From the NCBI GenBank assembly GCA_030620095.1, contig JAUTXW010000061.1, forward strand, positions 1,296,001 through 1,360,000: a stretch of DNA of 64,000 nt, read 5' to 3'. Source of the stretch: Kuschelorhynchus macadamiae. Taxonomy: Eukaryota > Arthropoda > Insecta > Coleoptera > Curculionidae. Positions 34,600 to 45,321 of the stretch are shown piece after piece; position 1 is the stretch's first letter, and each line of letters begins with the position of its first letter. Both the position numbers and the translations under genes were made by a program. A model generated the notes under the pieces. The model was not told where the DNA came from. It saw only the letters and a program-made list of their open reading frames with translations, and ran no database searches.

Positions 34600-35212
34600 C
34601 TGCTTTAGTTTTTCGCTCGGGACTACTAACAACTGGAGACAATCATGTATAGAGATAATTTTAAAAAGTGGTTACTCGAAAAACTTCTACCTAATATTCC
34701 TCCCAAATCAGTCGTGGTAATGGATAATGCGTCTTATCATTCTCACGTAGAAGATAAAGTGCCAACTAGATACTCTACAAAAGCTCATATGATATCGTGG
34801 CTTAAAACGAAGAATCTTGTACCTGATCCAACATGGAGAAAATATCAATTATACGAAGTAATATCAGCCAACAAGCCTAGAGAAAAAAAGTATAAAATTG
34901 ACGGTCTTTTACGTAACCTCGGTCATACACCTTTGAGGCTGCCTCCATACATGTGCGAGCTCAACCCTATTGAACTTGCATGGGCAGGAGTAAAACAATA
35001 TAATCGAGAGCACACCGGTGAACTTTCTATAAAAGATTTAAACAAAATAATATTTGAAGCGATTGACTCAATATAGACTGAAAATTGGAAATCGTATGTT
35101 AAACATGTTCGTTCTATTGAAGATAAATACTGGGAAGTAGATGGCAAAATTGAAACGGTTATTGATGATTTAGTTATCCCACTGGGATCTTCTAGTAATC
35201 TTCTAGTTTAAT
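34600..35212 (+). pseudogene. IS630-type DDE transposase, nearly intact C-terminus
   Basis: Transposase of an IS630/Tc1-like group with a DD..E triad. ALVFRSGLLTTGD (34605-34640) precedes in another frame the long open stretch from 34645: VVVMDNASYHS (second catalytic Asp, near 34715), RLPPYMCELNPIELAWAGVK (catalytic Glu, near 34940-34995), and after a single TAG at 35074, TENWKSYVKHVRSIEDKYWE to a TAA at 35210. The first-Asp half is missing. Only one nonsense codon and one frameshift are visible, so the copy is relatively young. It lies between two segments of the ACTTCCC family. Its 3' tail (AATAAAGGTCGA..CAGGCATTTT) recurs at about 39955-39995, evidence of another copy's end there. Confidence 0.87.
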
Positions 35213-35339
35213 AAAGGTCGAAACTCAGGCATTTTCTAAATAAAAGGGGGTTTCATTTCTTGTCCTGAACCCAGAAAAAGAACCTATCACGTTAAAGAAT
35301 ATGATGATACTATACTAATAAAAGGACGTGATACTAATT

Positions 35340-35535
35340 CGAGATGGCGGAACAAAATGGCGTTCCAATAAAATATTTTGTAATCGTGAAAAAATCACAT
35401 ATTCATGTTTTACATATTTTTAGGTTTTAGGGTCACTAGATACCAAAAATAATTCCGTCGGTTCATCTGTCTGTCTGTCAGTTCGCGGCGTAGCTTATCA
35501 GAGTGACTTCCAAGTCGAAGGGTAAACCGCTGAGG
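35340..35535 (+). repeat. ACTTCCC-family segment
   Basis: GAGATGGCGGAACAAAATGGCG, GTAATCGTGAAAAAATCAC, TTTTAGGGTCACTAGATACC, TCCGTCGGTTCATCTGTCTG and AGTTCGCGGCGTAGC appear in family order, plus orientation. The body expected next (gagtcaaaattaaggatcat) is found only at 38405, so the 2.85 kb between may be inserted. Confidence 0.75.
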
Positions 35536-35544
35536 AATTAAGGT

Positions 35545-35710
35545 GTACAAATTCTGGGAAGTACTGGGAATTGAAAAGGAATTAGAGGGCAGTACTAGGA
35601 ATTAGTAGGCATTAGTAGGCATTACTAGGAATTATTGAGCAATACTGGGCATTGGTAAGGAATTAGTGGGCACTACTAGGAATTTTTAGAAACAACTAGG
35701 CATTGTTATG
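35545..35710. repeat. minisatellite, ~18-20-bp unit, left block
   Basis: Degenerate tandem units of the form ACTAGGAATTAGTRGGCATT. A second block of the same unit type lies at 38235-38350. The outer flanks GTGTACAAATTCTGG (about 35547) and TGTACACAATTTAGG (about 38367) are similar to each other. Confidence 0.75.
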
Positions 35711-36380
35711 GGAATTTCGGTCATATTACGTATTGTGTTGTTGCCAGACATGTGTTATTAGCATGCGATAAACTATTTTTCTTTGGACATAAAAATTAGA
35801 ATTGGCTGTTTTTAGAAAATTACTTTCATGAAAAGCGACTGTGATTTGTAAATGCTAAATCTAGTGATTAAAAAGAAAGTAAAACAAAAAAAATGACCTC
35901 GGTAATTAAAAAACCGGAACATATTTGTAATTATGGTCAATCTGACAACACCGAGGTCAACACCTACTTGACGATGATGTGTACTCTCCGGTCTTTATCT
36001 AACACGTACCTGTAAGAGTACGCATGCATGTTGTTTCGCGGCTTTTTTCTTTGTCCACTGATCCAGATAGCACTGTTCTACTTATTTCTTTTATAATAGA
36101 GAAACCAGTAGAGAAGGCTACTGATAAATTATTTTAAGTAAGTGTTGGCGAGTGTCGTGTTCCGTAACGTTTTAAGGGTAAATCTGGACGTAATTATTTT
36201 AAGAATTTAAATTTCCGTTGTTATTATTTAAACAGTTTATCTTCATTAAATAAATAACAGTTACAACTTCGTTCGGTGGCTAGTAAATTAAAAACGTTGA
36301 AAACAAATTAAGTTTCGAAAGGTAGAAAAATACATTGACTGGCATACAACTTGGAATAACTATGGTGGAACATCCTAATA
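35711..36380. other. no gene seen
   Basis: Within the segment that separates the two minisatellite blocks. It includes a few GC-richer stretches (about 35940-36010), but I could not support an exon. Confidence 0.35.
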
Positions 36381-36411
36381 AAAAATATGTATAAATTTAA
36401 AAACAGGATTA

Positions 36412-36495
36412 TGATTATTATTATATTTTTTACTCTGTTGTCAGGTTTATTATATTATTATATTATTATTATGATTATTATTATTATTATTGACA
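36412..36495. repeat. (TTA)n microsatellite
   Basis: Imperfect TTA/ATT units. On the minus strand this is a (TAA)n tract directly following the LINE fragment below, as a simple-repeat 3' tail would. Confidence 0.9.
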
Positions 36496-36589
36496 ATCAA
36501 TTTCTCAATAACTGTTGGGTTTTAAGCCCATCCCGGATGCATGCATCAAAAGGAGTGGGCTGGTTTCTATTAGTTCTATGTGTTGTCCT

Positions 36590-36965
36590 GCAAGAATTTT
36601 CTCACTATGTGGCAAGTACTGAGCAGAACTGCCTTCTGGATGTCGATGAAGGTGTTAGTATGCAGTCCTATGATTTTCAAGTTCTGTTCTAGTGTTTTTA
36701 GAACTAGTCCAGTTGATGATACGATGATCGGTATGATATGAACCTTATTCAGTCACCACATCTGCTGTATCTCGATCGCCAGCTCTGCATATTTGGCCTT
36801 TTTCCCTTGATACTTATCCAACACGTTGTTATTGTTGTTATCTACCAAATAAGCTGTCTTTGTTTCCTTATTTAACAGTACCACATCAGGCCGATTATTC
36901 GTCATCCGGTTGTCCGTGATTACCCGGTCGTAGTACAATTTGAAACTAATCAGTGGAAATTTTCT
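36590..36965 (-). pseudogene. LINE C-terminal fragment with PD-(D) nuclease-like motif
   Basis: From 36965 leftward: LYYDRVITDNRMTNNRPDVV, then a PD-X14-D spacing (NRPDVVLLNKETKTAYLVD), KYAELAIEIQQMW, and in another frame NKVHIIPIIVSSTGLV, KTLEQNLKIIGLHTNTFIDI and AVLLSTCHIVRKFLQ. RPD-X12-14-D is the hallmark of the restriction-like endonuclease of R2-type and related LINEs; the placement is from motif and order. The residues after YLVD are NNNNN, caused by a (GTT)n-type expansion. Ends in a (TAA)n tail. Confidence 0.72.
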
Positions 36966-37159
36966 GTGTAATTTATCTTTTTATTTCGACAAGTTTTTTA
37001 ATGCTTAAGTCGATTTCAAAATCCACAATATTTTCTTACTTTGCTTGAAGTTCTTTTATAATTTTTAAATGTGTTGTAGCAACCAATAATTATTTTGAGT
37101 CCTTCTTTTCATATAGTCGAGGCAAAAGTACAACAATTATATATATAATTACAATTAGT

Positions 37160-37901
37160 TACTACGAACACCTCAATATTCCCAGAAAGAAGTCCATGCT
37201 ATCGAAGTGTGTGTTAGAATGTTGCAGGATCAACAAACAACACATAAAACCATAAACATATTCTCGGATAGTCAAGCGGCCCTTAAAGCACTTGACGCGA
37301 GTCATTGAACATCCAAAACAGTCTGGAACTACCAAAAGGCACTTGGTGGCCTGGGGAGCGACAATAAAATCGCTCTTATCTGGATACCAGGACATGCAGG
37401 TTTGGAAGGAAATGAGTCTGCCGACCTTCTAGCAAAGAAAGGAGCAGAGACGAGATTTGTGGGACCTGAACCAGCTTTAGGAGTATCCCACGAAACGTCT
37501 AAGCGCGCAATTTTGGACCTGGTTGAGGAAAAAGCTAATCTCTATTGGCTTGGACTGCCAGGCCTATCCCATGCAAAGGCATTTATCCACCTTCCTATGA
37601 AGAAGAGGATAACAGAAAGTTTGTTAATTTGAATAGAATTAAGCTCAAAACAGCAGTAGGCCTATACACTGGCCATTGTGGTCTAAGACATCACATGCAC
37701 AGGATGGGGCTTGAAGACGAATCCGAATGCCGCCTATGTTTGGAGGATAACGAGACAGCCAGACATGTGCTATGTGAATGCCCGGCAGCTGCCAGGAGCA
37801 GATTCTCTATTTTCGGTAAAGATATCCTGCTGCTCGAGGACTTGAACAATACCTCCCCAAAGGCAATAATAAGACTCCTTGAGGACTTAGAGTTGCTTTA
37901 G
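37160..37901 (+). pseudogene. LINE RNase H domain and C-terminus
   Basis: 3' end of an RNase H-bearing LINE (I/R1/LOA-type group). QKEVHAIEVCVRML (catalytic Glu, near 37170), NIFSDSQAALKALDA (Asp, near 37270), LIWIPGHAGLEGNESADLLA (Asp, near 37380-37430) represent the RNase H fold. A frame change near 37620 leads to NLNRIKLKTAVGLYTGHCGL and a zinc-knuckle-like ECRLCLEDNETARHVLCEC (near 37720-37780), ending with TAG at 37899-37901. There is one in-frame TGA (37306-37308). Codon use is clearly GC-richer than the surroundings. The rest of the LINE is absent. Confidence 0.87.
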
Positions 37902-37975
37902 AAGTGTAAACATAGGTGTGAGCCACCATAGACCACAGAGTCGCAGTGGAGGATCGGTTTGATCCACTCACTTTT

Positions 37976-37997
37976 AACCCAACCTAACCTAACCTAG
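37976..37997 (+). repeat. CCTAA-type tail of the RNase H LINE
   Basis: About 75 bp after the LINE stop codon the sequence reads AACCCAACCTAACCTAACCT, i.e. CCTAA units, the complement of the TTAGG telomere repeat of many insects. It marks the 3' end of the LINE. Confidence 0.8.
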
Positions 37998-38234
37998 TTA
38001 CTACGAGTCAAATACTAAACTAGCAAGATTTTGTTAAAGCCTTTTTTAAATTATTTGCTATTATTGATATTAAAGGTGCATATTGTATACAAGAATTGAA
38101 TTATATTTGGTAATAAACTCGTAAGCTATTATAACATAAACCTAAAGGCAGTTAAACATTATTCTATTTGTCTTTGTCTTGTATGTTAAAGTTTCCTTGG
38201 GTGACATATGCTAAATAACGCACCTGTATAATAA

Positions 38235-38350
38235 TAGTTGCATTACTAGGAATTACTGAGGTATTACAGTGAATTAGGGGGAATTAGTAGACATTTGCGG
38301 GAATTTACTAAGGAATTATGGGCATTAGTTAAAAAACATTAGAGTAATGT
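38235..38350. repeat. minisatellite, right block
   Basis: Degenerate units such as ACTAGGAATTACTGAGG and GGAATTATGGGCATTAG, matching the block at 35545-35710. Confidence 0.7.
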
Positions 38351-38389
38351 CCAAAATGGGCATTCATGTACACAATTTAGGTCAGCAGC

Positions 38390-38830
38390 TTGCCCCTCGT
38401 TCTAATTTGAGTCAAAATTAAGGATCATATATAGATGTCCCGGTTATATTTTGGTAAAAATCCATTATGCCGTAACAAGATGGCGGCTTTATTATCCAGT
38501 TTCATCAAATTTGTTTTGGTATGAATATAAGATAGCAAAATAAAATGGCAATACAATAAAATATTTAAAAAGTCGGTCAGAAAAAACTACTCATTACATT
38601 AATTTTAAATTTTGTGTAAGAATTCAAGATGGCAGAACAAAATGGCGACCAAATATTAGAGATAAAATAGCACAATTTTGACATGACGTAATTAAATGGC
38701 GGTGTGTCAATGTAAAAACTATGTATTGAATTTCTTTTAAAATATGGCCAACAATCAAGTGGCATAGGTTGAAACTGGCAAAATATTGGTAGGACTCTAA
38801 CAATTTCACTTAGTCTGACCTGGTATTCAG
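38390..38830 (+). repeat. ACTTCCC-family segment (body part)
   Basis: Continues the family order after 35535: gAGTCAAAATTAAGGATCAT, TATTTTGGTAAAAATCCATTATGCC, ACAAGATGGCGGC, then AACAAAATGGCGACC, GGCGGTGTGTCAATGTAAAAACTA and ATTGGTAGGACTC. The terminal motif is missing. Confidence 0.75.
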
Positions 38831-40560
38831 TAATAGCACTGAATAGTCTGTGCCCCTAGAAAAATACAATAATATTGATTAAATTAATGCTTTTGTTTCA
38901 AAAATATACTTTTAATATTATCCCTAATTTATATTCGTTACCAAACTGCTGCGAAATGCACGTGCTAGATACAGAACAAAAACTTGTAACGATTTATCAA
39001 AATCTTCTATGTTTGACCTACTTTTTGGCGTGCTCTACCCGACAAGCCAGATATTTATATCTAAATGTGCGGTATATACACTTTCAACTCTTGTTTTGCA
39101 TTATAACATGCTTTTATCTTTTGAAAGACACAGCAGATTTATAAGAGCTTTTCTCATTAAAAATTATCTGTTTAATATTTTTTTTGCTTTATTTGCATTT
39201 TTTTGTTCTAAATTCATTAAAAACAACCTTTGCAACGCTTCCCAGTTAACTGACTTAAGTTTCTCTTTTTTTCTTGTAATAAATGTGGAGTTTATTCATA
39301 CAATTAAGGATTTCTTTTTTTAAATCGGTTGTTTTAAGTTATTCTTACATCAGCAAATATAAAAGACAGATTGCGGAACTGTTGCAGTTTAATAATTAAA
39401 TAAAATGTATTACTGTTTCTAATACATTTTTGTATAAAAAGACTTAAAATGTTAAAAAGGCCAACATCATATATTAATTCAAGATATTTAAGAAGTCAGA
39501 TGTCAAGTTTTTCTCGTCAAAATATGATAAAACAGTTTTCATTAAAATGGTTCAAAAACGTATATTAATGAAACCAACAATTGTAAACCATAAAAAGGCT
39601 TTTATTTAACCAGGAACTAGAGACGTGCTTGTCATTTTGACTCCTTGGTGGTCTTAATTAGTAACTTGCCAGCTGCAAATACTGGGTATTGGATCAGGCG
39701 CTTAGGTATCTAACCAACTGTACTTAGTCACTATTACGTGTCAGATAGAAGATGCAAATTACTAGAGCTGGGAACTGTTTAGGCTCCGGTCTGTTGCTAA
39801 AATGGGGAACAATTTTGGGATAACGTACCTGCAACGTTATCAGAACAAAGTTATTGAACCACAAATATGTAACAATATTTACCAATCAGATTTCTTTCTC
39901 TTTTAACTGTAATTATTATGTCAATTTAAATGAACGAAACGTCATCGTAAAAGTTTAAAATAAAGGTCGAGAAACATCAGGCATTTTGCAAAAAACAACT
40001 CCTACTTGTGAATAAAATATTAAAATTAACACATGAAACATGATGTTAGATGAACCTTAAATCCTTTAAAGGTGAGTTTACTTAATCAGTTTAATAAAAA
40101 TGGTAATCAAATTTATTCCGAAGTCAAAATTACCCTATGTTGTTATTTTATTATTATTATATTATACAATTTTTTATATTCTTGCCTAGTCGTTGGTTCT
40201 TTCAAGCAAACCTTTAAGGATGCTTACTTCAAAGTTATCGTTCAGTTGTCACAGCAATCGCCATTTTTTTGCTTTAAAGTTGCGGCCTTATTTAGGTCGT
40301 TAAACATAGGAGGCATCTCATCTCATATCATTAAAATTACAATGAAATAATGACACCAGGCAGTAGCCAAACTATGTAAATTGATTAGAAAATATTAGCA
40401 TTAGCATTTATTCAATTATAGTTTACATTTTAAAGAATAAGTTTTGTTGGCGAATATTATATTTAATACTGCTTGGAATCTCTTCGTCAATCAGAAGTGA
40501 GCTTACAACCCAAAATATGTGTTGTTGTTGCCAAATCAGAATTGCTTTCGCCATTTTAAT
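38831..40560. other. no gene seen
   Basis: AT-rich DNA; the open frames (e.g. 39009-39323) are Phe/Leu/Ile-rich without motifs. About 39955-39995 matches the 3' tail after the transposase at 34600-35212. Confidence 0.4.
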
Positions 40561-40614
40561 AGTTGACAGGGTCAAAAAGACTTCGCATCCGTACAAAGGA
40601 AATAATTACTGTCC

Positions 40615-40687
40615 TTGACAAACAAAAATCTTTTTTGGCTTTTTCGCAACAGTTGCGAAAAAGCCAAAAAAGATTTTTGTTTGTCAA
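40615..40687. repeat. perfect 73-bp palindrome (36-bp arms)
   Basis: The arm 40615-40650 (TTGACAAACAAAAATC ... TCGCAAC) is followed by a single A (40651) and its exact reverse complement (40652-40687). The left flank TACTGTCCTTG recurs at about 40727-40737 as a direct repeat. Perfect arms this long without a real loop are rare in uncloned genomic DNA and suggest a young or template-switch-made structure. Confidence 0.97.
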
Positions 40688-41139
40688 TCTAGACGCAACA
40701 AATAATCTGAACACATTTAAAAATTACTGTCCTTGTAAAACCAAATGGACGTTTTTATGTTTTTCTGCCACTTTTTATTACTTAAATTGATCTGTCCTTA
40801 TTCCACTCTTCTGCATTTTAAAATTTTTTCTCGCTAACTGATATGTTTGTGTGCCGTCTGTAATGTGCCGTATTCAAATATGAGTTTTTCCTATCACCCC
40901 TAAGTTGTTCGAGAAGGGACGGAATATGAGAAACCGAAACAATAAGCAGTCTAGTGAATTTTCAAAGAAAATACACTTTTTTATAAAATATTTTTTTTTT
41001 AAATAAAAAGATACTAAAATTAAATAAATTATTTCCGACACTGCACTTTTGTAAATATATTCGACTTTATCTGGACTCACTTTATGCGTTCTTATTACCA
41101 AACTCATCGTACAGTTGACAAATTCAGCTCAAAAACAGT

Positions 41140-41675
41140 CACTACCCTAATGGGGGCCTGGGAGGGCCGCAGCCTCCTTTTCATCATTTCACCCCCCCCC
41201 ACTGGCCCCCCCATTGGCCTGTCTAAATATATTATACAATACGCTCATACAAGCACAATATGTTTAACGAAATAAAATACTCAAACCACAACAACACAAA
41301 ATATCTTTACTAGATATTTTCGCGGAAAATAAGAGAAGAATAAATTTAATATTATGAATTGTTTTTTTTTGTATTTTTTTAGTTAACGGTTTATATTATT
41401 CATGTTTATTTTTTATGTCTCTTCAAATGTGTTTAATTAAGTTACTTCTGTATAAAATTTGTTAATTAATTCAAAAACCTAAAATAAATGTAAAAAATTC
41501 GTTTTAATTTTTTTGCTGGCGCATATTATTTGTTACATTGTAAAAAAATTCTTTAGTAGGAAAGTATGCGACTTTGACACACTAATAACAGACCCTGTAT
41601 ATAGGCCCCTCTAGAACTATTTGTGCCCCCAACTGGCCCCACCAAAATGAATTTTCTGTCTACGTCCCTGTCTGC
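41140..41675. mobile_element. possible DNA transposon with G-rich ends
   Basis: Left part contains GGGGGCCTGGGAGGGCC and CCCCCCCCCACTGGCCCCCC. Right part reads TTTGTGCCCCCAACTGGCCCC and ends GTCTACGTCCCTG. The complement, CAGGGACGTAGAC, has the form of a hAT-type end. A matching left end was not found, so the boundary is a guess. Confidence 0.35.
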
Positions 41676-41904
41676 CATGCCCTCATCTTTGACCCATGTC
41701 TCTTGCTAGCTGGCTTCAAGGCTATATTGGTGTTTGATCCAGATTTTTTCTTCCCAAAATATTTGCTTAGCTAGAGGCTTGATTCGTTTATAAATATGGC
41801 TTTTTCTATACAGTGAAAGATACAGCAAACATTTGTATTAATCTGTCGCTTTCTAAGCATATTTATATTTACCACTATGCAACCGTGTTGCTGCCCTTAT
41901 TACT

Positions 41905-42010
41905 TTCTTCAGCTACCGTTTAGATATAGGTGCCGAAAGAAAAATATATCTAATAGGATACGCAGATATTATTATTATATCTTCTATAAAACTAATAGAA
42001 CTGCTTCAAT
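41905..42010 (+). pseudogene. possible reverse-transcriptase scrap
   Basis: One frame reads LDIGAERKIYLIGYADIIII, resembling the FADD/YADD region of LINE reverse transcriptases (second Asp replaced). Too short to place in a family. Confidence 0.35.
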
Positions 42011-42121
42011 TTTCAGTTTATTGCTTGGTAAAAAAAATAGTATTCATCAATGCAGGTACTTACGGTGTAGTCCTCTACAGTGGCCTTCAAAAGCTCGAAA
42101 TACAAGAGTGGAATTTTTTTT

Positions 42122-43146
42122 ACTACCCTCGTAAAAGGGGGAGTATTGTAATTCTGAAAAAAATCACTGTCCGAAATTTTTTCAAGTCTCTACGTTTCAG
42201 GGTCCCTAGATGCTGAAAAACATGTTTTCTCAGTTACGTTGGTCTGTCTATCGGTTTGTCTGTTCGCGGTATAGTTAAAAAACTAATTACAAGATTGGCC
42301 TCAAATTTTGCTCAAAAATTAAGGTTCATATGGGGATAAACTGGTAAAAATCCAATCTGGTGAAACAAAATGGCTGCCTTGTGGAATGTTAAAAAAATTA
42401 CTCACCCAATTTATCTCAAATTTTGCACGAAATCAGGTATTATATACCAAACAACAGGTAACATTTTGGTACGAATCCAAAATGGCGGCTTAATAAAATT
42501 ATTAAAAATTCAGTCTAAAAAACTAATTAGTGGAATGATGTAAAATTGGGGTATTAATTTCAGATGGCAGAACAAAATGGCTGCCAAATAAAATGTTTGT
42601 AATCGTAAAAAAATCACCCTCTTAGATTTTACATATCTTCACGTTTTAGCTTTCCTAGATTCCAAAAAATATGGTTTATCAATTCCGTCCGCCATTCTGT
42701 GTTCTGTCTATCCGTGTGTGAGTCCGCAGCATAGCTTAAAAATTGCTTTCCAGATTGACTTCAAAATTTTGGTCAAAAGTTAAAGGTCTTATTGGAATGA
42801 CTTGCTGATGTTTTTGTAGAAATCTGAAAGTCTAATTTGATATAGTAAAGAACTAGTAAAGTCGTGGTACGAATTCAAGTTGGACAAAAAAAACGGCAGC
42901 CAAATGAAGTTTTAAAAAAAATAACGTAAACAAATTTTGCAGAAATATTAAATGTGATATAAGGATAACTTAGTAGAATTCAACAAGAAGTATCAATGTA
43001 AAAACTACTTAAAGAAATTGGTAAAATATTGGTAGAAATCCAATGTGATGAAACAAAATGGTGAACACTAAATGACTATGTACTGAACTGAATTGGGTCG
43101 CACTTTACTTTCAAAAAGGTTCACAACCAGGGAAGTTCCGAGTAAA
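42122..43146 (+). mobile_element. ACTTCCC-family element, plus orientation
   Basis: Starts ACTACCCTCGT (42122-42132, one change from the family end) and ends at 43146 with GGGAAGT. Two head modules, with GGTCCCTAGATGC ... TTCGCGGTATAG (about 42200-42275) and CTTTCCTAGATTCC ... TCCGCAGCATAGC (about 42650-42735), each followed by bodies with AACAAAATGGCTGCC or AAAATGGCGGC. Non-coding. 1025 bp. Confidence 0.75.
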
Positions 43147-43773
43147 AAGGAAATTTACCGGTTTTTTTATTGTATTCTTATCCTCGAATATCTGCCTTCA
43201 AATCTTCAGTTACCTACTTTTCTGTCGTGTTCTTCGCTTTTATAAATAACTCTTTTTAGTCAGTTCTACTGCTAGAATTATGGCAGCATATTACTGTATT
43301 ATTGCCCCCAAAGTCTTCCTACCTACGTCCTTTAGAGAGTCTCTCCTTTTAAAAAGTTGAGTGCTTTGTCTCTGTTAATGGATTAAGTTCATGTCTGAGG
43401 AGGAAAAATACAAATAATATTTTCTCCTAAGACTTACTTGCCCACCTCTGACCATAAAAGATTAGATGTTGGTTGTCAGAATTCTTAACAAAGTTTACAT
43501 CAACCTAATTATCTGAACTCAAATTATACACCAGTCCTTACTAATATTAACCTTTTATAAAAGTTAGACTATGTTTCTCTAATTACCCAAACTATTGATT
43601 ATATTTACGTCTCTACCTGGAGCATTTATTATTTGAGATAGAAAAAAATCTTTTATACAAAAGTCATTTGGCCAATCACCCCCAAAAATATTTCAGAAAA
43701 TAAATTATTCGTTTAACCGTCCCTCCTAATAGTTGTAATAAAACGAGAACCTTGGGAAAAGTTAAATACGCTA
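43147..43773. other. no gene seen
   Basis: Between an ACTTCCC-family copy and the hAT remnant. No supported feature. Confidence 0.4.
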
Positions 43774-44912
43774 CACTATGAGCTGCGCGCGGTGGTTCGA
43801 ACGGTCTCGTTACGTTCTTTGTGCATAATTTAATACCCTATACTAAGCTAGACTGGCAGACTGAATTGCCCTGCTTACCTTGAAGTTTGACGAAAGTACC
43901 CGAAGATTTCACAGTTACCGAGCGGCAGCCGAACGGCAGCAAATCATAATTCGATCGATCGGTCGCGGCATCACGTTGGCATGCGGAAGTCCAATTGTTC
44001 AGAGGCCGCGCGGTCGATATTCTAACTCGATATTGTTTCGGACGTTTTTAATCGATGAAAATTGATTTATATACTGTTTTTTTGTAATATATATTTTTTT
44101 ATTTTTAGTATCCATATGTGAGTTGGAAATATACAGGAAATAACATGTTGGTAGTGACTAGTGCAACAAAATAAACAACTAAAAGTGCGACAAACTAGTA
44201 AAAGACAAAAATAAAGAGGTTCATCGAAACTTTCGCAAAAGTATGTACGATTTATCTAACTGGATATGTGGTTGTGAAGTCTCTAACTCATTTTACTGTT
44301 ATGTTTGATAGTTGTTTTCTAAGAACTCGTTGGACTCATTAAGGTGCAAAACCGGTGTTAAAGATTTAAAACACATAAAAGAAAAAGTAAAAAAACATGC
44401 GTTTTCTGCAGATCACATGAAATGTTCGGTGAACTATGGTACGGTCTGAAGTGTTGATATTCGCACTCGGCTAGATACAGCTTATAGAAAATCCCTTAGA
44501 GATTTTAATGAAAATGTATCCAAAAATCGTTATATTTTAGACAAAATTATAGATTGTGTAACTTTTTGTGGGGCACTCGAGCTGGCACGGCGTGGCCATG
44601 ATGAAATGACTTTGTCTGAAAATCCAGGGGTTTTTCGAGGGCTTATTAATTTTGTTGAGGAGTTGGGCCAAGATAGACTATCCGCTTTAGAAATATTAAG
44701 TGTCGAGAAATCGTTTATAATAGAAATGTGCGTGCAATTTTAACGAACGTATCATTCAGCATTTTTCCAATTCTAAAGAACGAAGAGTAGACCCGAACTT
44801 GAAGAGAATTTAAAGCTCAATTTAAAGATAAGATATTTATTATTATTTTAAGTATTGCTATTTTTAAATTTATTATTGACCTCCCAATATATATCACCAC
44901 GAGCCGCCACTG
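43774..44912 (+). mobile_element. internally deleted ZMYM1-like hAT element
   Basis: The right end reads CACCACGAGCCGCCACTG (44895-44912), whose complement CAGTGGCGGCTCGTGGTG is a hAT-type terminus. A possible left end is CACTATGAGCTGCGCGC at 43774, only loosely similar; no 8-bp target duplication was found. The gene inside is cut short about 150 bp before the right end, so most of the transposase has been deleted. Confidence 0.6.
44241..44743 (+). pseudogene. ZMYM1-like hAT transposase, N-terminal part
   Basis: From ATG at 44241: NWICGCEVSNSFYCYV, two stops, LFSKNSLDSLRCKTGVKDLK, HIKEKVKKHAFSADHMKCSV (TTF-type zinc-finger region), a stop, then an open stretch with TRLDTAYRKSLRDFNENVSK, NRYILDKIIDCVTFCGALEL, ARRGHDEMTLSENPGVFRGL and a stop near 44743. 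The RRGHDE block is the DUF4371 counterpart of FRGHDES in the copy at 18603-20255. The two copies therefore cover mostly different parts of the same protein type. Confidence 0.85.
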
Positions 44913-44914
44913 AA

Positions 44915-45185
44915 TAAAACAAGATGACAGAAACAATAGTAAAGAAGTATTAAATGTGATAAAGGGATAAACTGGTAGATTTCAAGATGGTGGTGTGTGT
45001 CAATGTAATTCTTGAACTTCTTTAAAATTATTCCCAAAAAATTTGGCATAGAAACTGGTAAAATATTGGTAGGAATCCAATATGATGGCACAAAATGGCG
45101 TACAATAAAAATGCTTAAAAACACATTATATATGTGGTACTAAATGACTAGGTACTGAACTAAATTGGGTCACTCCTGACAGTAG
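44915..45185 (+). repeat. ACTTCCC-family segment (tail part)
   Basis: Holds TATTAAATGTGATAAAGGGA, AACTGGTAGATTTCAAGATGG, TGGTAAAATATTGGTAGGAATCC, ACAAAATGGCGTACAATAAA and GGTACTGAACTAAATTGGG, matching the tail of the copies at 42122 and 60690. Confidence 0.75.
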
Positions 45186-45321
45186 ATTTTTAAAATAGCA
45201 AATTATATTAGTAACATGTGACCTTAGAAATATCATTCAAATATTTTTACTAATATGAGAACCACCAGTTATGTTTTAATTCTATTTTGATAGGTAATCA
45301 CTGGCTTACTAATAGAATATA

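Noticed and set aside
36387..36692. Plus-strand frame beginning MYKFKNRI
   Set aside because: Translates a TTA microsatellite and the antisense of a LINE fragment.
37976..37997. Interstitial telomere array
   Set aside because: Only about three CCTAA units, placed exactly as a LINE tail.
39009..39323. Possible membrane protein of 104 codons
   Set aside because: Hydrophobicity follows from T-rich sequence; no family motif, overlaps another equally long frame.
43880..44065. Arg-rich 61-codon frame in a GC-richer patch
   Set aside because: Lies in the non-coding leader of the hAT remnant and shows no motif.
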